Below are positions 1 to 8,800 of a DNA stretch of 52,721 bases, one piece after another; the first letter of the stretch is position 1; every line of letters begins with the position of its first letter. A model generated the notes under the pieces. The model saw nothing but the letters and a program-made list of their open reading frames with translations, was not told the origin of the DNA and ran no database searches. A program made the translations under genes and the position numbers. The stretch is from assembly GCA_019637225.1 (NCBI GenBank), contig JAHBWC010000061.1:1-52721 (forward strand), read 5' to 3'. The DNA comes from Labilithrix sp. Lineage in GTDB: Bacteria; Myxococcota_A; Polyangia; Polyangiales; Polyangiaceae.

Positions 1-14
1 GATAAACTGAGCCG

Positions 15-692
15 ATGCGCCTCCGCGCGATCCAGGCAGCGATGACGCTCGCGCCGCTGGCGATCGTCACGGCGTGCGGCACCCTCCTCGGCGTCGAAGA
101 CGGCGAGCCCCTTCCGTCGCGGATCGACGGCGGCGAGGCGGCGGAGGGCGACGTCGACGCGAGCGCCGACGTCGCGAGCGGCGACGCAGACGCGGGTGCG
201 GACGCCGCGCGCCACAAGGTCGTCTTCGTCACCGAGACGAGGCACACGGGCGCCTTCGGCGGACGGGCCGGCGCCGACGCGATCTGCGATGACGAAGCGA
301 AGCGCAACGACCTGGCCGGAACGTTCGTCGCCTACGTGCACGTCGGCGGCGGCGCCGTCGGACATCCGGCGCTGCGCCTCGCCGACGGCGGAGGCGCGAG
401 CTGGATGCGCGTCGACGGACACCTCGCGTTCGAGGACAACCCGATGAACGTCGCGCCGAAGGCGGCCCTCGAGCTCACCGCCGACGGCGGCCTCGTGCCC
501 GCGGGCGATCTCGTGTGGACCGGCATCTACAATGGCCCCGGCGGCTTTTGCGGGACGGTGAGCGACCCGTGGTCGATGACCGTCCTCGACGGCGCGTTCG
601 GCGATCCCCACGCCGTCACCGCCGCGTGGCAACAGACGACCGGCCTTCGTCCGTGCACCACCGAGCATCGCCTCTACTGCTTCCAGCAGTGA
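15..692 (+). CDS. DUF1554-like secreted lipoprotein
   Basis: A 225-residue predicted lipoprotein. The N-terminus has a short basic stretch, a hydrophobic segment and a lipobox-like ending ITAC/VTAC with Cys at about residue 21. An Asp/Ala/Gly-rich linker follows, of the kind common in myxobacterial lipoproteins (about residues 30-65). The C-terminal 155 residues begin with KVVFVTETRHTGAFGG and carry AGADAICDDEA, with later Cys residues near the end (FCGTV, RPCTTEHRLYC). This matches the DUF1554-type pattern (VFVT..-T-G--GG-AGAD--C) found in Leptospira and myxobacterial surface proteins; the biochemical role is unknown. The ATG lies 14 bases from the window edge, so upstream control is not visible. 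It converges on ahcY across a hairpin. Confidence 0.75.
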   Translation: MRLRAIQAAMTLAPLAIVTACGTLLGVEDGEPLPSRIDGGEAAEGDVDASADVASGDADAGADAARHKVVFVTETRHTGAFGGRAGADAICDDEAKRNDLAGTFVAYVHVGGGAVGHPALRLADGGGASWMRVDGHLAFEDNPMNVAPKAALELTADGGLVPAGDLVWTGIYNGPGGFCGTVSDPWSMTVLDGAFGDPHAVTAAWQQTTGLRPCTTEHRLYCFQQ

Positions 693-693
693 A

Positions 694-740
694 ATGACGA
701 AGGGCCGAAGGCTTCGCGCCCTCGGCCCCTCGCTCGTCAT
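694..740. terminator. Hairpin between convergent genes
   Basis: An imperfect inverted repeat sits between the stop of the lipoprotein gene and the stop of ahcY. The left arm (694-711) begins ATGACGA and contains GGCCGAAGG. The right arm (720-740) contains CCTCGGCC and ends TCGTCAT. It lacks a T-tract, but its convergent position fits a bidirectional terminator. Confidence 0.5.
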
Positions 741-750
741 AGGCGTCGAT

Positions 751-2061
751 TCAGTAGCGGTAGTGCTCGGGCTTGAACGGCCCCTCGACCGACACGCCGA
801 GGTACTCCGCCTGCTCCTTCGTGAGCGTCGTGAGCTTCACGCCGAGCTTGCCGAGGTGGAGCGCGGCGACCTTCTCGTCGAGCTTCTTCGGCAGGGTGTA
901 GACCTTCTTCTCGTACTTCGCCGAGTTCTGCCAAAGCTCGATCTGCGCGATCGTCTGGTTCGAGAACGACGAGCTCATCACGAACGACGGGTGGCCGTTC
1001 GCGCAGCCGAGGTTCACGAGGCGGCCGCGCGCGAGGAGCGTGAGGCGCTTGCCGTCGGGGAAGACGAACTGGTCGACCTGCGGCTTGATGTTCACTTCCT
1101 TGATCTCGGGGTTCTTCTCGAGCCAGGCGACGTCGATCTCGCAGTCGAAGTGGCCGATGTTGCAGACGATGACCTGATCCTTCATCGCCTTCATGTGCTC
1201 GGGGCGGACGATGCCGGAGCAGCCCGTCGCGGTGACGACGATGTCGGCCTGCGGCGCGGCCTCCTCCATCGTCGTGACCTGGTAGCCCTCCATCGCGGCC
1301 TGGAGCGCGCAGATCGGATCGATCTCCGTCACCATGACGCGCGCGCCGAGGCCGCGGAGCGCCTGGGCGCAGCCCTTGCCGACGTCGCCGTAGCCCGCGA
1401 CGACCGCGACCTTGCCGGCGAACATGACGCCGGTGGCGCGCTTGAGGCCGTCACCGAGCGACTCGCGGCAGCCGTAGAGGTTGTCGAACTTCGACTTCGT
1501 GACCGAGTCGTTGACGTTGATGGCGGGGACCTTGAGCGTGCCCTTCTTCGCCATGTCGTAGAGGCGGTGGACGCCCGTGGTCGTCTCCTCGGAGATGCCC
1601 TTGATGCCGTCGGGGCCCTCGAAGAGCTCCGGGTGCTTCTCGTGCGCGATGATCGTGAGATCGCCGCCGTCGTCGAGGATCATGTTCGGGCCCTTGCCGC
1701 CCTTGAACGCCTTCAGCTGCATCTCGATGCAGTCGTTGTATTCGGCCTCGGTCTCGCCCTTCCAGGCGAAGACCGGGACGCCGGTGGCCGCGATGGCCGC
1801 CGCCGCGTGGTCCTGCGTCGAGAAGATGTTGCAGCTCGTCCAGGTGACCTCGGCGCCGAGCTCCGTGAGGGTCTCGATGAGGACCGCGGTCTGGATCGTC
1901 ATGTGGAGGCAGCCCGCGATGCGCGCGCCCTTGAGCGGCTTCGACGGACCGTACTCCTTGCGGATCGCCATGAGGCCGGGCATCTCGCTCTCGGCGATGG
2001 TGATCTCCTTGCGGCCCCAGTCGGCGAGCTTGATGTCCGCGACCTTGTAGTTCGTGCTCAT
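751..2061 (-). CDS. ahcY: Adenosylhomocysteinase (SAH hydrolase)
   Basis: A 436-residue S-adenosylhomocysteine hydrolase. It is a cytoplasmic NAD-dependent enzyme that reversibly splits SAH into adenosine and homocysteine, relieving product inhibition of methyltransferases. Family signatures are intact: GCLHMTIQTAVLIETL near the N-terminus, CNIFSTQDHAAAAI, the substrate-site stretch VPAINVNDSVTKSKFDN, the NAD loop VAGYGDVGKGCA, and the C-terminal HLGKLGVKLT..Q--YLGV-VEGPFKPEHYRY. Length and ends match the family. The gene starts three bases after the stop codon of the ArsR-methyltransferase regulator, so the two almost certainly share a transcript. Confidence 0.97.
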   Translation of the reverse strand: MSTNYKVADIKLADWGRKEITIAESEMPGLMAIRKEYGPSKPLKGARIAGCLHMTIQTAVLIETLTELGAEVTWTSCNIFSTQDHAAAAIAATGVPVFAWKGETEAEYNDCIEMQLKAFKGGKGPNMILDDGGDLTIIAHEKHPELFEGPDGIKGISEETTTGVHRLYDMAKKGTLKVPAINVNDSVTKSKFDNLYGCRESLGDGLKRATGVMFAGKVAVVAGYGDVGKGCAQALRGLGARVMVTEIDPICALQAAMEGYQVTTMEEAAPQADIVVTATGCSGIVRPEHMKAMKDQVIVCNIGHFDCEIDVAWLEKNPEIKEVNIKPQVDQFVFPDGKRLTLLARGRLVNLGCANGHPSFVMSSSFSNQTIAQIELWQNSAKYEKKVYTLPKKLDEKVAALHLGKLGVKLTTLTKEQAEYLGVSVEGPFKPEHYRY

Positions 2062-2064
2062 GGC

Positions 2065-3096
2065 TTACGTTCCCTTTCCTTCTTTTTTCGCAACGGGCCG
2101 GCGCTCGCCGGGCCCTCTCTGACCTTCGTGAACTGGCGCGCGCGCGACGAGCACCTGCCACGGCAAGTGCGCGTCCTTCCCCTTGCCGCACCACGCCGAC
2201 GGCAGGCGCACGACCTCGCCGCCGTCGAGCCCCGCCTCGGCGGCGAAGCGCTCGAGCTCGGCCGGCTCGAAGCCGAGCCAGAGGTCGGCCTCGTCGCGCA
2301 TCGACTCGTCGTCGTGGCGCTCGTAGTCGATGACGACGATCGCGGCGCCGGGGCGCGCGAGGCGCGCGAGCTGGCGGACGAGGTCGACCGGGCGCGGCGC
2401 GTGGTGGAGGAGCCGCGACGCGAAGACGACGTCGGCGCCCTCGCCGACGTGCCCGTGGAGCTCCGCGGCGCCGAGCTCGGACTTGAGGAGCTTCACGTTC
2501 GCGTAACCGCGCGCCGTCACGCGCGCGCGGGCGCGGTCGAGCTGCACCTCGGAGCGATCGACCGCGATGACCCGCTCGAACGCCGGCGCGAGGACGTCGA
2601 GGAGCGCGCCGTCCCCGGTCCCCGCGTCGACCGCAAGCCGCCGGCGCGGGAGAAGGCGCGCCAGCGCGGCGACGTAGGCCGCCGTGGCGTCGGCCGGCTC
2701 GGGCACGGCCGCGTCCTTCGCCGGCGCCTGCGCGAAGAACTCGCGCGCGACCCGGTCGCGCTCGCGGAGGACGTCGGCGATGCGCGAGAGGCTCCCGTCG
2801 CCCTCGCAGAGGGCGCGCCCGCTCGCGAGCGCGTCGGCGACGACCGGATCGGCCGACGCCGCCTCGGCGATGCGCACGAGCGCGCGGGTGCCTTGCTTCC
2901 GCGCGAGGACGAGACCCGCGGCCTTCAGCGGCGCGACGTGACGCGAGACGTTCGGCTGGCTCTCGGAGAGGAGGACCGCGAGCTCACCGATCGCGAGCTC
3001 TTCCTCGGCGGCGAGCGCGAGGAGCCGCAGGCGCACCGGCTCCGCGAGCACCCGGTAGAGCTCCCATCGCGTCGTCGAGCCGACCGCGGCGTCCAT
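2065..3096 (-). CDS. ArsR-family regulator fused to a SAM-methyltransferase fold (SahR-like)
   Basis: A 343-residue two-domain protein. Residues 1-90 form an ArsR-type winged helix (LAEPVRLRLLALAAEEELAI, then the recognition helix SESQPNVSRHVAPLKAAGLV). Residues about 135-325 form a class I methyltransferase fold with motif I VDAGTGDGALL and the acidic ribose-binding residue in VIAVDRSEVQLDRA. It lies directly upstream of ahcY. An ArsR-type HTH joined to an SAM/SAH-binding domain beside ahcY is the arrangement described for SahR, the SAH-responsive repressor of methionine and SAH metabolism in Proteobacteria. SAH sensing here is inferred from that parallel. The start is ATG 3096, directly preceded by an in-frame GTG at 3099. 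No strong Shine-Dalgarno is visible. Confidence 0.85.
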   Translation of the reverse strand: MDAAVGSTTRWELYRVLAEPVRLRLLALAAEEELAIGELAVLLSESQPNVSRHVAPLKAAGLVLARKQGTRALVRIAEAASADPVVADALASGRALCEGDGSLSRIADVLRERDRVAREFFAQAPAKDAAVPEPADATAAYVAALARLLPRRRLAVDAGTGDGALLDVLAPAFERVIAVDRSEVQLDRARARVTARGYANVKLLKSELGAAELHGHVGEGADVVFASRLLHHAPRPVDLVRQLARLARPGAAIVVIDYERHDDESMRDEADLWLGFEPAELERFAAEAGLDGGEVVRLPSAWCGKGKDAHLPWQVLVARAPVHEGQRGPGERRPVAKKEGKGT

Positions 3097-3111
3097 CACG
3101 CCGGGATCTAT

Positions 3112-3127
3112 ATTCCGTCATACGAAT
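3112..3127. promoter_or_regulatory. Candidate operator/promoter of the ahcY operon
   Basis: An AT-rich island in very GC-rich DNA, 13-31 bases upstream of the ArsR-methyltransferase start. It holds the inverted repeat ATTC-N8-GAAT (ATTC at 3112-3115, GAAT at 3124-3127), with TATA-like sequence on its start-codon side. Position and shape suit an autoregulatory ArsR-type site overlapping a promoter. This is inference from sequence only. Confidence 0.4.
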
Positions 3128-3177
3128 GAACGCAAGTAGACCTTGCCGCAGCAGGCCACGCGCGTCATTTCAAGCAC

Positions 3178-3723
3178 TTACACTCGGGTTGGCGGCGGCC
3201 CCAGGCTGGCGAGATCGAGCTCCGGCCAGTCGGCGCCGTCGCGATCGACCACCACACAGTCCTCCGGCGTCCCGTCCTCGTGGACGAAGACGACGAAGTC
3301 GGTCTCGACGTCGAGCGCGAGCATCGGGTGGTGCCACACGCCCGGCCCGTAGCTGATGCCCTCCGGCCCCTCGGCGACGAACGCGGCGAGCGTCGCGAGG
3401 TCCGGGCGGTCGCCTCCGAGCGCGACGAGCGCGATGTAGCGCGAGGCGTTCATCGGGATGAAAAGCTGCGTCGAGCAGGGGTGCTTTTCGAGGAGCGCGA
3501 GCGGGCGGCGCTCGCGCGGGACGGGCCGCGAGCGAAAGACCTTCACCTTCAGGCTCGCCGTGCCGGTGCGCGTGTTCGTCACGTCGCAGATGTCGTCGAA
3601 ACGCCGCGCCGTGCCGAGGTTGGCGATCTCCCCCGGCTCCCCTCGAGGCGAGGCCATGAGGACGCGGCCGTACGGGGCGTAGGCTTCCGGCGTCAGCCGC
3701 CGCGGGACGAGGAGCTGGCTCAC
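3178..3723 (-). CDS. allA: Ureidoglycolate lyase-like protein (AllA family)
   Basis: A 181-residue protein resembling AllA, which converts ureidoglycolate to glyoxylate and urea at the end of allantoin degradation. Family-like features are the opening LLVPRRLTPEAYAPYGRVL, the central LEKHPCSTQLFIPM, and the cupin-type stretch GISYGPGVWHHPMLAL followed by DFVVFVHEDG. I chose the GTG at 3723, giving VSQLLVPRR, because it matches the family N-terminus; another in-frame GTG lies at 3744. No other purine or allantoin genes are nearby, so it may act outside a dedicated pathway. It is divergent from the sulfatase gene and about 80 bp upstream of the SahR-like gene on the same strand. Confidence 0.8.
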   Translation of the reverse strand: MSQLLVPRRLTPEAYAPYGRVLMASPRGEPGEIANLGTARRFDDICDVTNTRTGTASLKVKVFRSRPVPRERRPLALLEKHPCSTQLFIPMNASRYIALVALGGDRPDLATLAAFVAEGPEGISYGPGVWHHPMLALDVETDFVVFVHEDGTPEDCVVVDRDGADWPELDLASLGPPPTRV

Positions 3724-3796
3724 GGCCCGACGATAGCAGACCACGCGCGAGCCTCGCGCTGGCCGCGCGCGCCGGGTATTCTCGCGCCGCTTCGCG

Positions 3797-5788
3797 ATGA
3801 ACCAGCCAGAGCCCTCGCCGTCCGCCAGCTCTCTCCCGTCCGAGGCGCGCAGGGACCTCGCGGTCGACGAGAGCGGCGAGACGCGACGCGCCTCGGTCGC
3901 CGCCCGCGCCGCGGTTCCCCGCGACGCGCGGAAGAAGGCGCGGGCCCGGCGATGGGCCGCGCGCGCGCTCGTCGTCGCGACGCCGATCGCCCTCGTGCTC
4001 TACGACTTCACGCGGAGGCGAGCGCGCATCGTCGACTTCGAGCCGGGCGAGCTCGCGTTCTACTTCGGCAGCGCCGCGGTCGGCGTCGTCCTCTGGACGT
4101 GCCTTCTCTTGGCGGCGTCGCGCGCGCGCGGCGTGGGGCGCTGGCCGCTCCGCGTGCTCCTGGCGATCTCGGCGCTGCTCTGCGTCGGCAGCCAGCTCTA
4201 CACGTTCGCGCGCTACGGCGCGTACATGAACCACCGCGCGGTGCTCGTCGGGACGTCGTTCCTCCCGAGCATCGGGCAGCAGCTCTGGTTCGATCGCTGG
4301 ACCTTCCTCCGCTCGCTCTTGCCGTCGTTGGCGATCGCGATCGCGGTCCCGGCGCTCGCCTCGCGCCTCGCGCCGATGCGGCGGCGCGCGCGCGCGTGGC
4401 TCTGCCTCGACGTCGCGCTCGTCGCGACGCTCACCGCGATGTTCGTCTCGCCCCAGCGCGGCGCGGAGCAAGGGCAGCCCCCCGACGTGATGTACGTCTC
4501 GGCCATGGGCCAGCTGATGCGCGCGCGCTGGGACCACAACGAGACCGTCGAGCGCGTCCACCCCGGCCAGCGCTCGCCGGAGCCGGTGCCGGCGTTCGTC
4601 GCGCGCCCGTCGCGGCCGCGCAACGTCGTGATGGTCATCACCGAGTCGGTGCGCGCCCAGAGCGTCTGCGTGGAGTACACGCCGGACTGCAAGTTCACGC
4701 CGTTCTCGAACGCCGCCGCGAAGGACCGCATCCCGCTCACGCAGATGCGCGCGCTCGACTCGACGACGGCGATCTCGCTCGCCGTGATGTGGAACGGCCT
4801 CTTGCCGACGAGCGACCGGAAAGACCAGCACACCGCGCCGATCCTCTGGGAGTACGCGCACGCGGCGGGGCTCGAGACGGCCTACTACACGTCCCAGAAC
4901 CTCCTGTTCGGCAACTCGGGCCTCTGGCTCGAGGGACAGCCGTGGACGCGCCACGTGAGCGCGACGCAGATCGAGCAGGACGCGACCTACGAGGTCGGCG
5001 CCGACGACGGCAAGCTCGTCGATCACGTCATCGGCGACGTCGGCGCGCTGAAGGAGCCCTGGCTCGCCGTCGTCCACCTGTCGAACACGCACTTTCCGTA
5101 CAAGATCGACCCGGACGACATGCCGTTCACGCCGCAGGAAGAGGCGACCGGTCCGGGCTACGAGAACGAGATCCTGAACCGCTACCTGGACGCGATCCAC
5201 ATGCAGGACAAGGCGGTCGGGCGCCTCCTCCGCGCGCTCCGTGCTCGTCCGGAGGCCGACCGCACGGTGGTCGTCTACGTCTCGGACCACGGCGAGCAGA
5301 TGCGCGAGAAGGGCGCGGTCGGTCACACCGGCACGCTGTTCGATCCGGAGATCCGCATCCCGTTCTGGGTCGACGCGCCGCCGGCGACCCTCACGGACGC
5401 GGAGCGCACGAGCCTGCGCTCGCTCGAGGCGACGCCGGTCACGCACCTCGACGTCTTCCCGACGATCATGGATCTGCTCGGCTTCTGGGACGCGCCGGAG
5501 CTCTCGGCGCTCCGCGCGCGCGTGGCAGGGCAGAGCCTGCTCCGCGGCGGCTCCGCGGTCGACCGTGCGATCGCGATGACGAACTGCTCTGAGCTCTGGG
5601 CCTGCGCCTTCAAGAACTGGGGGGCCATCAAGGGCACGAAGAAGCTCATCGCGCACCAGGGCGACAGCGCCTGGAACTGCTACGACGTCGGGAGCGATCC
5701 GCGCGAGGAGCACCGCCTCGATCTCGCCGAGTGCGCCGAGCTCCTCCCGCTCGCCGAAGGCACGAGCGCCGGCAAGCGCCCGTTCTGA
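3797..5788 (+). CDS. Membrane-anchored sulfatase / LtaS-like phosphotransferase family protein
   Basis: A 663-residue alkaline-phosphatase-superfamily protein. The N-terminal 60 residues are charged and disordered. Several hydrophobic segments follow (about residues 58-75, 87-110, 118-135, 170-190, 203-218), and the catalytic domain starts near residue 275. Metal-site candidates are Glu in VVMVITESVR, the Ser/Thr cluster in ALDSTTAISLAVMWNG as possible nucleophile, and the Asp-His pair in VVYVSDHGEQM followed by VGHTGTLFDPEIRIPFW. The layout resembles LtaS/OpgB/phosphoethanolamine transferases more than soluble sulfatases. The substrate is unknown; transfer of a phospho-head group to envelope glycans or lipids is an inference. 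The first ATG follows a weak TATTCT element. Confidence 0.8.
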   Translation: MNQPEPSPSASSLPSEARRDLAVDESGETRRASVAARAAVPRDARKKARARRWAARALVVATPIALVLYDFTRRRARIVDFEPGELAFYFGSAAVGVVLWTCLLLAASRARGVGRWPLRVLLAISALLCVGSQLYTFARYGAYMNHRAVLVGTSFLPSIGQQLWFDRWTFLRSLLPSLAIAIAVPALASRLAPMRRRARAWLCLDVALVATLTAMFVSPQRGAEQGQPPDVMYVSAMGQLMRARWDHNETVERVHPGQRSPEPVPAFVARPSRPRNVVMVITESVRAQSVCVEYTPDCKFTPFSNAAAKDRIPLTQMRALDSTTAISLAVMWNGLLPTSDRKDQHTAPILWEYAHAAGLETAYYTSQNLLFGNSGLWLEGQPWTRHVSATQIEQDATYEVGADDGKLVDHVIGDVGALKEPWLAVVHLSNTHFPYKIDPDDMPFTPQEEATGPGYENEILNRYLDAIHMQDKAVGRLLRALRARPEADRTVVVYVSDHGEQMREKGAVGHTGTLFDPEIRIPFWVDAPPATLTDAERTSLRSLEATPVTHLDVFPTIMDLLGFWDAPELSALRARVAGQSLLRGGSAVDRAIAMTNCSELWACAFKNWGAIKGTKKLIAHQGDSAWNCYDVGSDPREEHRLDLAECAELLPLAEGTSAGKRPF

Positions 5789-5861
5789 GCGACAAACCGC
5801 AGCGGCGCGGACCCGTCTTTTTCCGCTGGATCTGGGCCGACATATGCGACCATGGGCGTCG

Positions 5862-8800
5862 ATGGCGGAAGGCCCCGGCCAGAGGATCCCCCCGCTCGCC
5901 CCGGTGGACGACGCGACCGTACAGGGCGCGGGCCGGCCGGAGTACGTGTCGGTCGATCTCGAGGAGCTCGAGGAGGTCCCCGCGAGCGTCGAGGAGCTCA
6001 GCGGCGTCGACATCGAGATCGAAGAGGACAACGTCGACAAGATCCTCGCGATGACCGGCGAGAACTGGTCGATCGACGCGCAGCGCGAGACGCTGAAGGA
6101 AGCCGCGAAGGATCCCGCCTCGACGAGCGGCGACAAGAAGAAGGACGGCAAGGAGTCTCCGGCTCCTCCGGACGTGAAGCCGTCGCTCCACATCCCGACC
6201 CCGTACGACTTCGGCGGGGCGAACATGGACACCGCGTCCGGCTCGATCCTCGTCGACGAAGAGCCCTCTCGCCCCGCGCTCACACGTCCGCCGCAGCGCA
6301 CGATGCCGCCGCCGTTGCCCGGCGGCCCGGGCTCGGGACCGCCGCGCAGCGTGCCGCCGCCTCCGTTGCCGCCGAACCGGCCAGGCAGCGGCGGATCGAT
6401 CAAGCCAGGACCGGTCGGCCCGGCGTCACGACGGCCTCCGCCTCCCCCGCTCCCGAAGTCGGACACGACCGGAGCGTCGAAGGGTCACCCGGTCGCGCCG
6501 CCGGAGCGCGAGGCGCCGCGGACCTCGCCCGAGGGGCGCGCGCTCGTCGAGCTCCTGACGACGCGCATCGAGCGCCTCGCCGACGCCGAAGACCGCGTCG
6601 GCCTCGCCCGTGCGCACCTCGAGCTCGCGATCGTCCACGAGACGCTCGCCGAGGACGCGAAGGTCAACGCGGAGATCGAAGCCGCGCTCAAGGTCGATCC
6701 CGATCTCGCGCCCGCGCACGGCATCCTCCGGCGCCGCCTCCACCATCGCACGCAGCTCGTGCCGATGCTCCGCCACCTCGATCGCGAGATCGCGGTCGCG
6801 TCCGGCGACGCCGCCGCCGTCGAGCTCCTCGTCGAGAGGGCGCGCCTGCTCGTCGCGGGCGATCGCGCGGACGACGCGCGCGAGGCGTGGGAGCTCGTCC
6901 TCGGGCGCGCGCCGCATCACTCGGCGACCCTGAAGGGGCTCGAGACCGATCTCGTCCGCCGGGTGTTCGTCGACAGCACCACGCCGACGAAAATCCACGG
7001 CGACAAGGGCGAGCTCGTCCCCACGACCGACGAGGATCGCTGGGAGGACCTCGTCGCGCACCTCGGGCGGATGGCCGACGCGTACTCCGCGCAGGCCAAC
7101 CTCGCCGCGTGGATCCACGTCGAGCGCGCGCGCATCCTCGAGCTGCGGCTCGGGCGCGTCGACGCCGCGCGCGGCGCGTTCGAGCGCGCGCTGCGGCTCG
7201 ACGGCGGCGTCGGCCCCGTCCGCGACGCCTTCACGCTCCACTGCGCCGCGCATCACGACACGGCGCGGCTCGCCGCCCTGCTCGCCGAGGAGGCGCGCCT
7301 CGAGCCGTCGTCGTCGCGCTGCGCGCGGCTCGAGCTCGACGCGGCCTGTCTCGCGCACACGCTGCTCGGCGACGAGGCCAAGGCGATCACCCTGCTCGAG
7401 CACGCCGCCGCGCGCGCGCCGACGACGCCGTCGGTCGACCGCCGCGTGCTCGACGACCTCGTTCGCCTCTACGAGACGTCGGGCCAGTGGCCCGAGGCCG
7501 CGCGCTCGCGCCGGAGCCGCCTCCGCTTCTTCAGCGACGCGTCGACGCAGGTCTACGAGCTGAAGCGACTTTCGGCGATCGAGGAGCGCCTCGGGAGCCT
7601 CGACAGCGCGATCGGCGACATCGAGCGCGCCCTCGAGATCGATCCCGACGACGCGACGCTCATCGAGGAGCTCGACCGGCTGCTCTCGCTAGCAGGCAAG
7701 GACGACGTGCGCATCGCGCTGTGGCACGGCGAGGCGCAGCGCACCGAAGAGGGCCCGAAGCGCGCGCGCGCCCTCGCCAAGGCGGCGCAGCTGGCCGAGT
7801 CGATCGGCCGGCACGACGAGGCGCTCCGCCACCTCCGCGCCGCGTGGGTCGCCGCGCCGGGCGACTCGGAGATCCTCGATCAGCTCTCGCGCCTGATGTC
7901 GCCCGCGCCCACCGAGCAGTTCGACCGCGAGGTGCGCGGGCTCATCGAGCTCTACTCGCAGGCCGCGCAGTCGACGCGCGACACGGGGCGCCGCGTCGCC
8001 TACCTCGAGAAGGTCGCGGTCCTGTGGGAAGAGCTCGTCGGCGACCAGCTCCGCGCCACGCGCACGTTCGAGGAGATCCTCCGCCTCGAGCCGGGCCGCC
8101 GCGGCGCCGTCCTCGGCCTCGAGCGCACGGCAGGCCGTATCGGCGACGATCGCGCGCTCTCGCGAGCGCTCTCCGACGAGGCGAAGCTCGCCGAGGACGG
8201 CGTCGACGTCCTCGGGCTCCGCGTTCGCTCCGCGCAGGTGCTCTCGCGCGTCGATCCGGCGCGCGCCGCGAGCCTCGTGCAGGAAGTGCTCGAGCAGGAC
8301 CCGCAGCACGTCGCCGCGCGCGCGCTCGAGACGCGCCTCCACGAGGAGGCGGGCCGCTGGGAGCTCGCCACGCAGTCGATCAAGGCGCGCCTCGACATCG
8401 TCGTCACGACGAAGGACAAGGTCGCGCTCTGGCTCCAGCTCGCGCAGATCTACGACGCCCGCCTGCGCGATCCGAAGTCCGCGGTCGAGGCGCTGCAGGA
8501 GGCGCGCAAGGCCGACCCGATCCACCCGGTCCCGCCCGAGGAGATCGCGCGTGTCCTCGAGGCCGCCGGCGACGCGAAGGCGCTCCGCGCGTCGATCGAA
8601 CAGCTCGCGGAGGACGCGATCACGCCGCAGGAGCGCGCGCGGCACCTCACGCACGCCGCCGAGATCGACGAGCTCAGGCTGATGGACGACGTCCGCGCGG
8701 CCGCGCTCTACACGCGGGCGCTCGGCGAGACCCCGGAGGACGAGCTCATCGCCGACCGCCTCGTCCGTGTGCTCGCGCGCCGCGTCGTCACGACCGCGGG

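Noticed and set aside
3170..6466. Very long minus-strand open frame (about 1100 codons) opposite the sulfatase and TPR genes
   Set aside because: Arg/Ala/Gly-rich low-complexity translation is typical of antisense frames in GC-rich DNA. The plus-strand genes have recognisable domains and codon use.
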